Notes under the pieces: model-generated
What the model was told of the DNA's origin: nothing
The model's input: the letters and a program-made list of their open reading frames with translations, nothing else
Databases searched by the model: none
Source: Piscicola geometra
Taxonomy: Eukaryota; Annelida; Clitellata; Hirudinida; Piscicolidae
Assembly: GCA_943735955.1 (NCBI GenBank)
Contig: OX030959.1
Span: 9,449,915 to 9,513,914 of the forward strand
Length of the DNA: 64,000 bases
Direction of reading: 5' to 3'
In this document: positions 33,501 to 44,300 of the stretch, piece by piece
How the letters are laid out: every line of letters begins with the position of its first letter
Numbering within the stretch: position 1 is the stretch's first letter
Position numbers and translations under genes: made by a program

Positions 33501-34440
33501 TATTATTATTAGTTAAAGCATTGTATTCTTCTTATTCGTTTGTTCAATTGCCTTATTCATCCTAATTTAATTAGGATCCATTTTGCAAAGTCTCATTGTA
33601 AACTAATATTACTTAAATCATGGTCATTATTATTCTTTATGATTTAATTACTACCATTAAAATGATCATAATAAATTTTTGCCTTCGTAATTGGGTCTCC
33701 TCTCTCACTGGCGCTCGATCACTGTATGCTTGACTTATACGTCACTGTCACCATCCTCATTCCTATTTATATTACCCTCACTTCTCTATTCTCTCTAACA
33801 CTACTTTCATTGCTTTTATTTCCATTTTCATTTTCAATGTCCTTATTATCCTCAATACTTCCAGCAAATCTTTGCAATAGTTTGAGCGCCTCGATGGAAG
33901 GGCTTTGACAGGAACTGCCCTGTGCCACTTGACACCCTCGAAATGCCTTCTGAACCCTAGTTCACAGCAGTACTCACTTTCGAATGTCCAATATTTTCTG
34001 TGGTGAATGCATTGATGATGGATGAATTGAGAAAATGCACTGAAGGCATGCATCCGAGGAGTTTGCTGGCGTTTCAAACAGTTTTTTAAACATTTTTTGT
34101 TTATTGAGACTTGAAGTTTCAAAAGGAAAAGACACGTTGCAAGTGTTAATGCATGGCTATATATTCAAAGCGAGTGTTTAAAGAGTAGAAAAGTAAACAT
34201 GTAAAGTCGTTTGAATGAATTACACATGCTCTACCAAAAACTAGTCGACATATGTGTCTAATACAAAAGTCAATTTAAAAATGGTGGCAAAGTGTTTTCA
34301 AGGGTGTTTGTAAAATTCAGAAGGTGAAATTTATAGGCTAGAAGTTGTTGCAACTGTCGTCGTAGGCTGCGAATCAATTTAAAACGGATGAAAGGCTTCG
34401 AAAGAGGCAAACAATTATGACGTTGTTCATAAACGCGTGC
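30520..34440. other. Non-coding stretch
   Basis: AT-rich unique DNA with T-rich and TTA-rich runs (33.41-33.51 kb). Short frames on both strands show no family resemblance. Confidence 0.5.
31480..31640. repeat. (ATC)n / (TTC)n tract
   Basis: CATCATCATCTTCTTCATC-type imperfect trinucleotide units. Confidence 0.9.
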
Positions 34441-34447
34441 TGAGACA

Positions 34448-35897
34448 ATGGATGTGAGATGGAAGAATGGATGGGAGGTGGAAGAATGGATGGGAGGTGG
34501 AAGAATGGATGGGAGATGGAAGAATGGATGTGAGGTGGAAGAATGGATGGGAGGTGGAAGAATGGATAGGAGGTGGAAGAATGGATGTGAGATGGAAGAA
34601 TGGATGTGAGATGGAAGAATGGATGGGAGGTGGAAGAATGGATGGGAGGTGGGAGAATGGATGGGAGATGGAAGAATGGATGGGAGATGGAAGAATGGAT
34701 GGGAGATGGAAGAATGGATGGGAGGTGGAAGAATGGATGGGAGGTGGAAGAATGGATGTGAGATGGAAGAATGGATGTAAGATGGAAGAATGGATGGGAG
34801 GTGGAAGAATGGATGGGAGATGGAAGAATGGATGGGAGATGGAAAAATGGATGGGAGGTGGAAGAATGGATGGGAGGTGGAAGAATGGATGTGAGATGGA
34901 AGAATGGATGTAAGATGGAAGAATGGATGGGAGGTGGGAGAATGGATGTGAGATGAAAGAATGGATGTGAGGTGGAAGAATGGATGGGAGGTGGGAGAAT
35001 GGATGGGAGGTGGAAGAATGGATGGGAGGTGGAAGAATGGATGGGAGGTGGAAGAATGGATGTGAGGTGGAAGAATGGATGGGAGATGGAAGAATGGATG
35101 GGAGGTGGAAGAATGGATGTGAGATGGAAGAATGGATGTGAAATGGAAGAATGGATGGGAGGTGGGAGAATGGATGGGAGGTGGAAGAATGGATGGGAGA
35201 TGGAAGAATGGATGGGAGGTGGAAGAATGGATGTGAGATGGAAGAATGGATGTAAGATGGAAGAATGGATGGGAGGTTGGAGAATGGATGGGAGGTGGAA
35301 GAATGGATGTGAGATGAAAGAATGGATGTGAGGTGGAAGAATGGATGGGAGATGGAAGAATGGATGGGAGGTGGAAGAATGGATGTGAGATGGAAGAATG
35401 GATGTGAAATGGAAGAATGGATGGGAGGTGGAAGAATGGATGGGAGGTGGAAGAATGGATGTGAGATGGAAGAATGGATGTGAGATGGAAGAATGGATGG
35501 GAGATGGAAGAATGGATGGGAGATGGAAGAATGGATGGGAGATGGAAGAATGGATGGGAGGTAGAAGAATGGATGGGAGGTGGAAGAATGGATGTGAGGT
35601 GGAAGAATGGATGTGAGGTGGAAGAATAGATGGGAGATGGAAGAATGGATGTGAGATGGAAGAATGGATGTAAGATGGAAGAATGGATGGGAGGTGGAAG
35701 AATGGATGGGAGATGAAAGAATGGATGTGAGGTGGAAGAATGGATGGGAGATGGAAGAATGGATGTGAGGTGGAAGAATGGATGGGAGATGGAAGAATGG
35801 ATGGGAGGTGGAAGAATGGATGTGAGATGGAAGAATGGATGTGAGGTGGAAGAATGGATGGGAGATGGAAGAATGGATGGGAGGTGGAAGAATGGAT
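34448..35897. repeat. 19-bp minisatellite GATGGAAGAATGGATGGGA, about 76 copies
   Basis: Units vary at two positions (GATGG/GGTGG and GATGGGA/GATGTGA), giving a two-site code along the array. Purine-rich on +. The minus strand stays open for several hundred codons (His/Ser/Pro/Phe-rich) and is judged an artefact. Confidence 0.96.
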
Positions 35898-36051
35898 GGT
35901 TTTGAATAAGTAGGAAAGAAGTTGAAAAAAGAAGGAATGAAAGAATGGCTGAAAGAATGAATAAAAAAACTGGGTTGAATAAAGGATTAAAAAAAGAAGA
36001 AAAGATGAATGAAAAATAAAGGTAGAATCGGGAGTAGATGGAAGCTGGATG

Positions 36052-36318
36052 GAAGGTGGATAGATGGAGGGTGGATAGATGGAGGGTGGATAGATGGAGG
36101 GTGGATAGATGGAGGGTGGATAGATGGAGGGTGGATAGATGGAGGGTGGATAGATGGAGGTCTGGATAGATGGAGGGTGGATAGATGGAGGGTGGATAGA
36201 TGGAGGGTGGATAGATGGAGGGTGGATAGATGGAGGGTGGATAGATGGAGGGTGGATAGATGGAGGGTGGATAGATGGAGGGTGGATAGATGGAGGGTGG
36301 ATAGATGGAGGGTGGATG
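36052..36318. repeat. 16-bp minisatellite GGTGGATAGATGGAGG, about 17 copies
   Basis: Nearly perfect copies, with one GGTCTGGATAG variant near 36160. Confidence 0.96.
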
Positions 36319-36319
36319 A

Positions 36320-36695
36320 GGTTGCTTGAGAATAATGCCATGGGAAGTAAATCGTGCTTCTGATGAAGCTCGACTGCAGAGATGATCACCTTGATGCTTG
36401 TGCAGATTGACAAATCATTGACATGTCGAAATGCTTTGAAGATGTTGTAGTTCCTATTTTATATTGATCTTCTTTATATAGCATTTACTATTTCAGCATC
36501 ATCAGTTATTTACTCTCAATAAAAATTATTTTTAATTAAAATTTCCATCTAAAGAAGGCGCATAAACAGCGCATTTGCTTGCGTCGTGGCTAGCGCCAGC
36601 ACAAAACGACGTGTCAAGAAGCCTAAACTAAACATTAAAACTAACAACTCTTTTTCTCGTCTATTTCCAGTTTAACTAAAACTAAACGCTAAAAC
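36320..36695. other. Non-coding stretch
   Basis: Unique AT-rich sequence between two arrays; no gene seen. Confidence 0.5.
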
Positions 36696-36697
36696 AC

Positions 36698-36732
36698 ACA
36701 CATACCCCCTCACACACACACACACACACACG

Positions 36733-36782
<50 letters not shown>

Positions 36783-36785
36783 TTG
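36698..36785. repeat. (CA)n microsatellite
   Basis: CA dinucleotides with CACGCACA and CATATACA interruptions. Confidence 0.92.
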
Positions 36786-37009
36786 TTTGGTACACTCATT
36801 GATGAAAAAGACTCATTGCCTACTAGGATCTCACTTTAAACGGGAGATCTGACTCTCAGGCTCCCCTCCTTCAAACAATTTCTCGAATGGCAACAAGTTG
36901 TTGCTTCAAGGTCAGCGCTGAAGCGATTTGCTTATAGCCTCCTCCGAACACACACTTCCTCCATCACAATCATTTGAGAGGCACATGTGCTTGCATTTCT
37001 TCCATCTAT

Positions 37010-37170
37010 CTATCTGACTATTCATCCATTGATCGATCCACCATCAATTTTTCACTAATCCATCCATGAATCCACCCATCCACCCATCCATCCATTCATT
37101 CATTCATCCATCCATCCATTCAATCACTCATCAATCCATTCATTCATAGATCAATCCATCCCACTATTTA
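37010..37170. repeat. Degenerate (ATCC)n / (ATTC)n tract
   Basis: CATCCATCCATTCATTCATC-type tetranucleotide repeats. Confidence 0.85.
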
Positions 37171-37374
37171 TCCAGCCGGCCAACAGGTCACCTTTCCATC
37201 CTTGCAACTGAACTCTTTTTATTGGCATTATAGATGCTCCTCAGCCTTTCCAAACACCACACAGCGTACAACAGCCTCTTGCCAGACACATGCACACATA
37301 CATGCAAGCTTACTAACAGAGTCACATTCAACAAGACACGCGTACAAATACCCATAAAGTGCCAATAAACAAAA

Positions 37375-37570
37375 AAACACACATGCAAACACACACACAC
37401 ACAATTAAACACACACCCACACACAAACAAACACACACACACAGACACATACACAAACACACACACAAAAACACACACAGACAAACACACACAGACACAT
37501 ACACAAATACACTAAAAAAAACACACACACACATACACAAAAACACACAAACACACACACACACACACTG
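37375..37570. repeat. (CA)n microsatellite with CAGA, CATA and CAAA interruptions
   Basis: CA-rich tract of about 195 bp. Confidence 0.92.
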
Positions 37571-37639
37571 CAACATGGTTCATTGCCTCACAGTTGTTCG
37601 TAAGAATCTTCAAAGAATAGACATGTGCATCATATCATC

Positions 37640-37895
37640 ACCACCATCATGATCATCATCATCATCACCATTATTATCATCGTTATCATCATCATCATTA
37701 TCATCATCATCATTATCATCATTATCATCATCACCATTATTATCATCGTTATCATCGTTATCGTTATCGTTATCATCATCATTATTATCATCATTTTCAT
37801 CATCATCATTATCATCATCATCATCATCATCATTATCATCATCATCATCATCATTCTCATCAGCATCATCATCACCATCACCATCATCAACAACA
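37640..37895. repeat. (ATC)n / (ATT)n tract
   Basis: Imperfect CATCATCATTATCATC units, some with TCGTTATCG. Confidence 0.9.
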
Positions 37896-38084
37896 ATCTT
37901 CTTTTGCATCTGGACCATTGTCTCCGTGATCATTATCCACACCATCATCATCATCACCAACATCTCCCTTCTTTTCTTCCTCACCATCGTCCTCATCCCC
38001 ACTACCATATTCTTTTCTCCACCGGTACTTTGCCTCCGACTATAATCTCTTTACTCCTCCGTAAAGAGTCGTTGCATGCAGCCT

Positions 38085-38245
38085 CACTACATTCCCATTC
38101 ACCGCCTTCCATCCACTCCATCCTCACTACATTCCCATTCACCGCCTTCCATCCACTCCATCCTCACTACATTCCCATTCACCGCCTTCCATCCACTCCA
38201 TCCTCACTACATTCCCATTGACCGCCTTCCATCCACTCCATCCAC
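38085..38245. repeat. 40-bp minisatellite, 4 copies
   Basis: Units contain TTCCCATTCACCGCCTTCCA then TCCACTCCATCCTCACTACA; the last copy has TTGACC for TTCACC. Confidence 0.95.
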
Positions 38246-38429
38246 ACACCACAGTACATGCATGCTAGAGTCGTTTTTTTGTCGCCAATACAAAACATTT
38301 TAAAGCACAAACACAAAAATAAGTTTACTTTTACTACATTAAATAAACCGAAAACACTGAAACCACGACCACGCTACAATCACAACAACACCACAACCAC
38401 TAACACACACAACCACAACTACATTAAGC

Positions 38430-39075
38430 CAACAACCACCACAACAACTACCACAACAACCACCACAACAACCACCACAACAACCACCACAAAAACCACC
38501 ACAACAACCACCACAACAACCACCACAACAACACCACAACAACCACCACAACAACCACCACAACAACCACCACAACAACCACCACAACAACCACCACAAC
38601 AACCACCACAACAACCACCACAACAACCACCACAACAACCACCACAACAGCCACCACAACAACACCACAACAACCACCACAACAACAACCACAACAACCA
38701 CCACAACAACCACCACAACAACCATCACAACAACCACCACAACAACCATTACAACAACCACCACAACAACCACCACAACAATCACCACAACAACCACCAC
38801 AACAACCACCACAACAACCACCACAACAACACCACAACAACCACCACAACAACCACCACAACAACCACCACAACAACACCACAACAACACCACAACAACC
38901 ACCACATCAACCACCACAACAACTATCACAACAACACCACAACAACCCCCACAACAACCACCACAACAACCACCACAACAACCACCACAACAACCACCAC
39001 AACAACCACCACAACAACCACCACAACAACCACCACAACAACCACCACAACAACCACCACAACAACCACCACAAA
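38430..39075. repeat. 9-bp minisatellite (CCACAACAA)n
   Basis: About 70 units with CACCACAACAACACC phase shifts. G is almost absent on +. Confidence 0.95.
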
Positions 39076-39181
39076 CGCACCATGATGCGCACCTTCTCAG
39101 TGCAGGTGATGGAGCAGAGGCTCTTTACAAGCACTTCCTCACCTATTCGTCAGTCTCCATGGCAACTCTTTTGCTTTCAAT

Positions 39182-39335
39182 TTTGTGGTTCTTGCTACTA
39201 TTGTTGTTGCAGTGCTGTTGTTGCTCTGTGTTTGTGGTTGTTGCTACTATTGTTGTTGCAGTGCTGTTGTTGCTCTGTGTTTGTGGTTGTTGCTACTATT
39301 GTTGTTGCAGTGCTGTTGTTGCTCTGTGTTTGTGG
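39182..39335. repeat. 49-bp direct repeat, three copies
   Basis: Each copy carries TTGCTACTATTGTTGTTGCA and GTGCTGTTGTTGCTCTGTG; copies 2 and 3 are identical. Confidence 0.93.
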
Positions 39336-39339
39336 TTTT

Positions 39340-41370
39340 GCAAGATGGCTGGTGCTATGCTAATGACGCCAATGTTACTGTTGCATCATCATCATCATAT
39401 GGAGGGTTTTCTTCAAATGAACACGCTTCTTATCATAGAAAAATACACAATCACACCCACATACAAACACATACACACACAACACAACACACACAACAAC
39501 AACAACAACAGCAACACAAACACACACATACACAAAATACACACACAAACACAAATACGCACAAACACACACAAACACACACAAACTCACAAACTACCTA
39601 AACACACACCTTCCAATAACTCATGGCTTCCTTCGTCACTGCACCTCTCCACCCACCGCATAATCCTGCAGCGGCTTCGATGCATTCAGCGCTAACACTC
39701 TTCTCCATTCCGTGCCAATGCTTCTTTTACGCTTTTCTCTCACTTTTAAAATATTTAAAATTAGTTTTTTCATCCTTTATTTGTTGATAACATTCTTTTT
39801 CTTCCTCCCATCATTAGCATATCATTATCAAATAAAATTTATAAAATATTTATATTATATTATATACATTTTATCTTTTTATCCACATCATATCAGCCTA
39901 TTGTCCAATGATGCAATCCACATTCGAGCTCCTATTTGAATACGGGCATTCGTATCGACCTTTAAATTCATGTACAGCCTCCAAATACTGACACGCCACT
40001 TAATTCTAGTGCCTTCTAACACACAAATACTTGCAAATTCAATTCTACAAATTACTTTCGCCTCAGCTCATGCATAAAAATGCATAGACAAGTTACACCC
40101 ATATATATCCAATGTGTATTATACAAAAATATATATGTGTAAATGCTTGAAAGTAATATTTCAAAATCTTTTGTTTCAAGATGAGTACTTAATTGAGAAC
40201 TTAATTGAGAACTTAATTGACATGCAGCAATGCAATGCATTGGTCGCAGAGTCTGTCAAATCGAGTGTCTGAAAAGACAACACAAATCGTAAATAGCGAA
40301 GGCCTTTGATTTATGGATAATCAGGAAAATCATGTTTAGAATTATAATGGCCGGTTCAGACCACGACCACGACACAGGTTGTACTGTCCTACGTGGTACT
40401 AGAGGCTGGCTCTTTATCGACTCTGAACTGACTTATGATCACAATAATCCTATTCATAACCATGGTAATGGTCATTATAATGAAAATATTCAGAATCACT
40501 ATCATGAGCAGAAGCACCCATCCCTCAAAGCACCACAAGGAAGCTTTGAAGCTGTCCTACTTATGTGTCAACACCCTCATTAGGCTTGAGAAGAAGAAAA
40601 AATAGAAATAATAAATATTAATAATAAATAGTAATTCTTAATAACTTAGAAGAACAAATAAGTAAGAATAATAAGAACTGAAGCTGTTGAAACATTAAAG
40701 AGATGAAAAATAAACAGCCCGTTTGGAGGGCTTCGGTGTAAATGGCTTTTTAGTTTGTTTGACTTTTAAAGATGACTTGCTAAAAGCGTTAATTAGAGGA
40801 AAATGGTTCAGAGTGAGGCATCGGCTTGCTTCTCTGTGAGTGGGGAAAGAAAAGATTTTCATAACACTTTCCAAATGGTAACATTCTAAAATAAACAAAC
40901 TTTATTCCTCAAGATTTGCAATAGGATGAGAGCGTTCTTGACTCGAAACACTTAGAGGGTGTCTATTCCTTTTACAAAACTTAAATTAAATTGATCTTTG
41001 TGAGGCGCATCACTGCTGAGACTGACGCAATTGCGCTGCATGCTCTCTTGAACGAGGAAAGGCTTGAAGAAATATCAAAACAAAACTCGTGAGCATAGAA
41101 AGACGTAAAGTCACCTTGACTTGAAAGCATTTTTCAATAAAAAATTCGCTGCTTGTCTGGAAGCCACTTAAGACGCTTCAGTGACGAAGGGATGCACTGA
41201 ACTGAATTGAATATGAGACAAATACCTTCAATTCAATAACGCAAGATTACAAACAATTACACAAACGAATACAAAGAAACCTTCTGTAATTATGGAGATT
41301 TGTTGAGTGCAAATCTACAAAAGCTGTGAGAAAGTTACGAGCTTGAGAAAGGGTCGCAATGGAAAGGAAC
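39340..41370. other. Non-coding stretch with a CA tract
   Basis: A CA-rich microsatellite at 39455-39600 is followed by AT-rich unique DNA. An 83-codon + frame at 40332-40583 (RGTRGWLFIDSELTYDHNNP, then His-rich) has no recognised domain and no splice support. A short triplicate TTAATTGAGAAC lies near 40190-40215. Confidence 0.5.
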
Positions 41371-41374
41371 CTAA

Positions 41375-44300
41375 TGTTGGAGGTGAGGAAGATGTTGGAG
41401 GTGAGGAAGAGGGTGGAGGGGTGGAAGAGGGTGGAAGGGAGGAAGAGGGTGGAGGGGAGGAAGAGGGTGGAGGGGAGGAAGAGGGTGGAGGGGTGGAAGA
41501 GGGTGGAGGGGAGGAAGAGGGTGTAGGGGTGGAAGAGGGTGGAGGTGAGGAAGAGGGTGGAGGTGAGGAAGATGTTGGAGGTGAGGAAGAGGGTGGAGGG
41601 GTGGAAGAGGGTGGAGGGGTGGAAGAGGGTGGAGGGGAGGAAGAGGGTGGAGGGGAGGAAGAGGGTGGAGGGGTGGAAGAGGGTGGAAGGGTGGAAGAGG
41701 GTGGAGGGGAGGAAGATGGTGGAGGTGAGGAAGAGGGTGTAGGGGTGGAAGAGGGTGGAGGTGAGGAAGAGGGTGGAGGTGAGGAAGAGGGTGGAGGGGT
41801 GGAAGAGGGTGGAGGGAAGGAAGAGGGTGGAGGGGAGAAAGAGGGTGGAGGTGAGGAAGAGGGTGTAGGGGTGGAAGAGGGTGGAGGGGTGGAAGAGGGT
41901 GGAGGGGTGGAAGAGGGTAGAGGGGTGGAAGAGGGTGGAGGGGTGAAAGAGGGTGGAGGGGTGGAAGAAGGTGGAGGGGAGAAAGATGTTGGAGGTGAGG
42001 AAGAGGGTGGAAGGATGGAAGAGGGTAGAGGGGAGGAAGATGTTGGAGGGGAGAAAGAGGGTGGAGGTGAGGAAGAGGGTGGAAGGGTGGAAGAGGGTGG
42101 AGGGGAGAAAGAGGGTGGAGGTGAGGAAGAGGGTGGAAGGGTGGAAGAGGGTGGAGGGGTGGAAGAGGGTGGAGGGGTGGAAGAGGGTGGAGGGGAGGAA
42201 GAGGGTGAAGGGGAGAAAGAGGGTGGAGGTGAGGAAGAGGGTGTAGGGGTGGAAGAGGGTGAAGGGGTGGAAGAGGGTGGAGGGGTGAAAGAGGGTGGAG
42301 AGGTGGAAGAGGGTGGAGGTGAGGAAGATGGTGGAGAAGTGGAAGAGGGTGGAGAGGGAGATGATGGTGGAGGGATGGAAGAGGGTGGAGGTGAGGAAGA
42401 TGTTGGAGGGGAGGAAGATGGTGGAGGGGAGGAAGAAGGTGGAGGTGAGGAAGAGGGTGGAGGATTGGAAGATGGTGGTGGGGTGGAAGAGGGTGGAAGG
42501 GGAGATGATGGTGGAGGGGAGGAAGAGGGTGGAGGGGAGGAAGATATTGGAGGTGAGGAAGAGGGTGGAGGAGTGGAAGAGGGTAAAGGGGAGGAAGATG
42601 GTGGAAAGGAGGAAGATGGTGGAGGTGAGGAAGGTGGTGGAGGGGTGGGAGAGGGTGGAGGTGAGGAAGAGGGTGGAGGTGAGGAAGAGGGTGGAGAGGG
42701 AAGAAAAGGGTGGAGGTAAGGAAGATGGTGGAGGTGAGGAAGATGGTGGAGGTGAGGAAGATGGTGGAGGTGAAGAAGAGGGTAGAGGGGTGGAAGAGGG
42801 TAGAAGGGTGAAAGAGGGTGGAGGGGTGGAAGAGAGTGGAGGTGAGGAAGAGGGTGGAGGGGTGGAAGAGGGTAGAGGGGTGGAAGAGGGTGGAGGGGTG
42901 GAAGAGGGTGGAGGGGTGGAAGAGGGTGGAGGTGAGGAAGAGGGTGGAGGGGTGGAAGAGGGTGGAGGGGAGGAAGATGGTGGAGGGGAGGAAGAGGGTA
43001 GAGGGGTGGAAGAGGGTGGAGGGGTGGAAGATAGTGGAGGAGAGGAAGATGGTGGAGGTGAGGAAGAGGGTGGAAGTGAGGAAGAGGGTGGAGGTGAGGA
43101 AGAGGGTGGAAAGGTGGAAGAGGGTAGAGGGGTGGAAGAGGGTGGAGGGGTAGAAGAGGGTGGAAGAAGGGAAGAGGGTGGAGGTGAGGAAGAGAGTGGA
43201 GGGGTGGAAGAGGGTGAAGGGGAGGAAGATCGTGGAGGTGAGGAAGATGGTGGAGGTGAGGAAGATGGTGGAGGTGAGGAAGATGGTGGAGGTGAGGAAG
43301 ATAGTGGAGGTGAGGAAGAGGGTGGAGGTGAGGAAGAGGGTAGAGGGGTGGAAGAGGGTGGAGGTGAGGAAGAGGGTGGAGGGGTGGAAGAGGGTAGAGG
43401 GGTGGAAGAGGGTAGAAGGGTGAAAGAGGGTGGAGGGGTGGAAGAGGGTGAAGGGGTGGAAGAGAGTGGAGGGGAGAAAGAGGGTGGAGGGGTGGAAGAG
43501 GGTAGAGAGGTGGAAGATGGTGGAGGGGTGGAAGATGGTGGAGGGGAGGAAGATGGTGGAGGTGAAGAAGAGGGTGGAGGGGAAAAAGAGGGTGGAGGTG
43601 AGAAAGAGGGTGGAGGTGAGGAAGATGTTGAAGGTGAAGAAGATGGTGGAGGGGAGGAAGATGGTGGAGGTGAGGAAGAGGGTGGAGGTGAGGAAGAGGG
43701 TGGAGGTGAGGAAGATGGTGGAGGGAAGGAAGATGGTGGAGGTGAAGAAGATGGTGGAGGGGTGGGAGAGGGTGGAGGTGAGGAAGAGGGTGGAGGTGAG
43801 GAAGAGGGTGGAGAGGGAGGAAAAGGGTGGAGGTAAGGAAGATGGTGGAGGTGAGGAAGATGGTGGAGGTGAGAAAGATGGTGGAGGTGAAGAAGAGGGT
43901 AGAGGGGTGGAAGAGGGTAGAAGGGTGAAAGAGGGTGGAGGGGTGGAAGAGGGTGAAGGGGTGGAAGAGAGTGGAGGGGAGGAAGAGGGTGGAGGGGTGG
44001 AAGAGGGTAGAGAGGTGGAAGATGGTGGAGGGGTGGAAGATGGTGGAGGGGAGGAAGATGGTGGAGGTGAAGAAGAGGGTGGAGGGGAGGAAGAGGGTGG
44101 AGGTGAGAAAGAGGGTGGAGGTGAGGAAGATGTTGAAGGTGAAGAAGATGGTGGAGGGGAGGAAGATGGTGGAAAGGAGGAAGATGGTGGAGGTGAGGAA
44201 GATGGTGGAGGGGTGGGAGAGGGTGGAGGTGAGGAAGAGGGTGGAGGTGAGGAAGAGGGTGGAGAGGGAGGAAAAGGGTGGAGGTAAGGAAGATGGTGGA

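Noticed and set aside
34448..36320. A 679-residue minus-strand Pro/His/Ser protein
   Set aside because: It crosses two unrelated arrays (19 and 16 bp) and consists of their translation.
38430..39134. Gln/Pro- or Thr-rich activation domain, and Cys/Gly-rich minus frames
   Set aside because: Translation of the CCACAACAA repeat; several frames are open on both strands.
40332..40583. An 83-codon frame with a His-rich end
   Set aside because: Isolated, no recognised motif and no phase-matched neighbour exon.
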